From positions 264,014-328,013 of the forward strand of contig JAKUCV010001844.1 of assembly GCA_028386065.3 (NCBI GenBank): a DNA stretch of 64,000 nucleotides, read 5' to 3'. Positions 63,011 through 64,000 of the stretch are shown in pieces (position 1 is the stretch's first letter; every line of letters begins with the position of its first letter). The notes below the pieces were generated by a model, which worked only from the letters and a program-made list of their open reading frames with translations, was not told the origin of the DNA and made no database searches. Origin of the DNA: Turnera subulata. Taxonomy: Eukaryota; Streptophyta; Magnoliopsida; Malpighiales; Passifloraceae. A program made the position numbers and the translations under genes.

Positions 63011-64000
63011 GTGAAACGCCCCGACCCGTATTTACCGTACACGGTAAACACGTGCCGGAACTGTGACGACCCAACCAAAATAAGACCAAGCATACAGTGT
63101 GAACATCAACAACTCGGGCCCAACGGCCCAAAATAGTAAAACAACATAAATAACAAATCTGGCCCAATGGCCCAATAATAACAGAAGTATGCACAGCGGA
63201 AGACTTAAACTCACATAAACACTGTATGCATAAATGCAAACTATGGATCCAAGCCCGTCCAAGGGAAACGTCGCAGCCTGTCTGGAATGCATCAACCTGT
63301 ACCAAAAGTAACTCATCCTACGGGATGAAAGCCCGCAGGTGAGGGGTGAGTCCGAAGTGCTCACGACAATGGAAAGACGATCAGTATGCACACTAAAAAT
63401 TACTCAAGTCAAAAAACATAGGCTAAACAGCCCAACCGAAAGACACGACCCAAAAGACTCAATAAAACCAATTATCCAATTTTATCTTTCCCGGGCCCCG
63501 TCACGGATAAGCTAGGGTCGTACAAGGTTATCAACCTGTTCCTGGTGCCAGATCAAAAAAAACCCAGGGATAGACATCCCAAAAATAACAAACCGGGATA
63601 GACATCCCAAGCATAGACATGCTTATCAAGTAACCTAGATCATGGCCACCACAAATAGTCTCTAACCATCCGGTCGTACCTCTACTTACCACGCGACAAT
63701 TATATCATCATTAAAACCAAACTCAGGGATCGATATCCCTAACCAAAATACCAAGGATCGACATCCTCATCACAATTCATTAGTTATCCATTCACTTATT
63801 CCAAACGACACAGAAAATCAACACGGGGATAAACATCCCAAAAATACCAAATAAGCACCGGGATAGACATCCCGAGTCAAAACACAACAAAAGCACAGCA
63901 TCCAACAATGCAACAACACCAAACACAATAACCGAGTAATAAGGCACATATTGAAGGAAATCCATCCTCACCTTGGCCGATTACTCAACTTCGGAAACTA
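63011..64000 (-). repeat. Ty3 LTR (3' part), cut by window edge
   Basis: Plus strand starts TGAAACGCCCCGACCCG. It is not followed on its left by the primer-site sequence, so this is a 3' or solo LTR. It carries its own hairpin array (63567-63870), the CCAATTTTATCTTTCCCGGG motif near 63475 and the donor-like CTCACCTTGGCCGATTACTC at the far right. Sequence between motifs differs markedly from the copy B LTRs. Confidence 0.88.

Overview
This is a repeat-dominated stretch of a flowering-plant nuclear genome, most likely a eudicot. The evidence is Ty3 chromovirus, Copia, L1-type LINE, SINE, hAT-MITE and Cassandra TRIM insertions, plant-type TATA boxes and splice signals, and one plant-type RING ubiquitin ligase gene. 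I see no bacterial features. The species cannot be told from the window.

Layout. 1-1182: 5' end of a Copia element on the minus strand (gag, primer site, LTR), running off the left edge. 2370-2757: a Copia RNase H remnant. 3054-17471: an old Ty3/Tekay-like chromovirus with a 2.5-kb LTR, split by a second member of its own family (5623-14443, target duplication GTAGG). 17472-23331: AT-rich spacer with recurring TATA-containing modules, two SINE-like insertions and a hAT-type MITE. 23350-34026: an L1-type LINE with target duplications, split by a gag-only Copia element (26346-31107) whose LTRs each carry 16 copies of one palindrome. 34847-44724: a decayed Ale/Retrofit-like Copia element (target duplication GAAGT) that hosts a truncated non-autonomous Ty3 element (35764-39799) and a 5S-bearing Cassandra-like TRIM multimer (40870-42071). 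45773-46768: an intact orphan LINE ORF1-type gene on the minus strand. 51629-52550: the one convincing host gene, an RMA/RNF5-type membrane RING E3 ligase with a 5'UTR intron. 53172-62344: a 9.2-kb non-autonomous Ty3 element on the minus strand (target duplication CCTTT). 63011-64000: another LTR of that family, cut by the window edge.

The most unusual system is the non-autonomous Ty3 element at 53172-62344 and its truncated relative at 35764-39799. They share LTR ends, primer site and polypurine region with the autonomous chromovirus. Their internal region has no gag-pol; it holds two genes on the opposite strand, each with a TATA box. One encodes a small basic coiled-coil protein, the other a protein ending in a partial LINE-type endonuclease domain. 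The LTRs of this family also carry arrays of short hairpins whose arms differ between copies but still pair, and a conserved exon-like island of 76-77 nt between splice-like signals.

Four unrelated element families here share the primer-site core TGGTAGCGGAGC, two bases off the usual plant initiator-Met site TGGTATCAGAGC. This suggests a lineage-specific primer tRNA. Nearly all retroelement reading frames except the Copia gag and the antisense ORFs carry stops or frameshifts, so the window records layered, mostly dead insertions.
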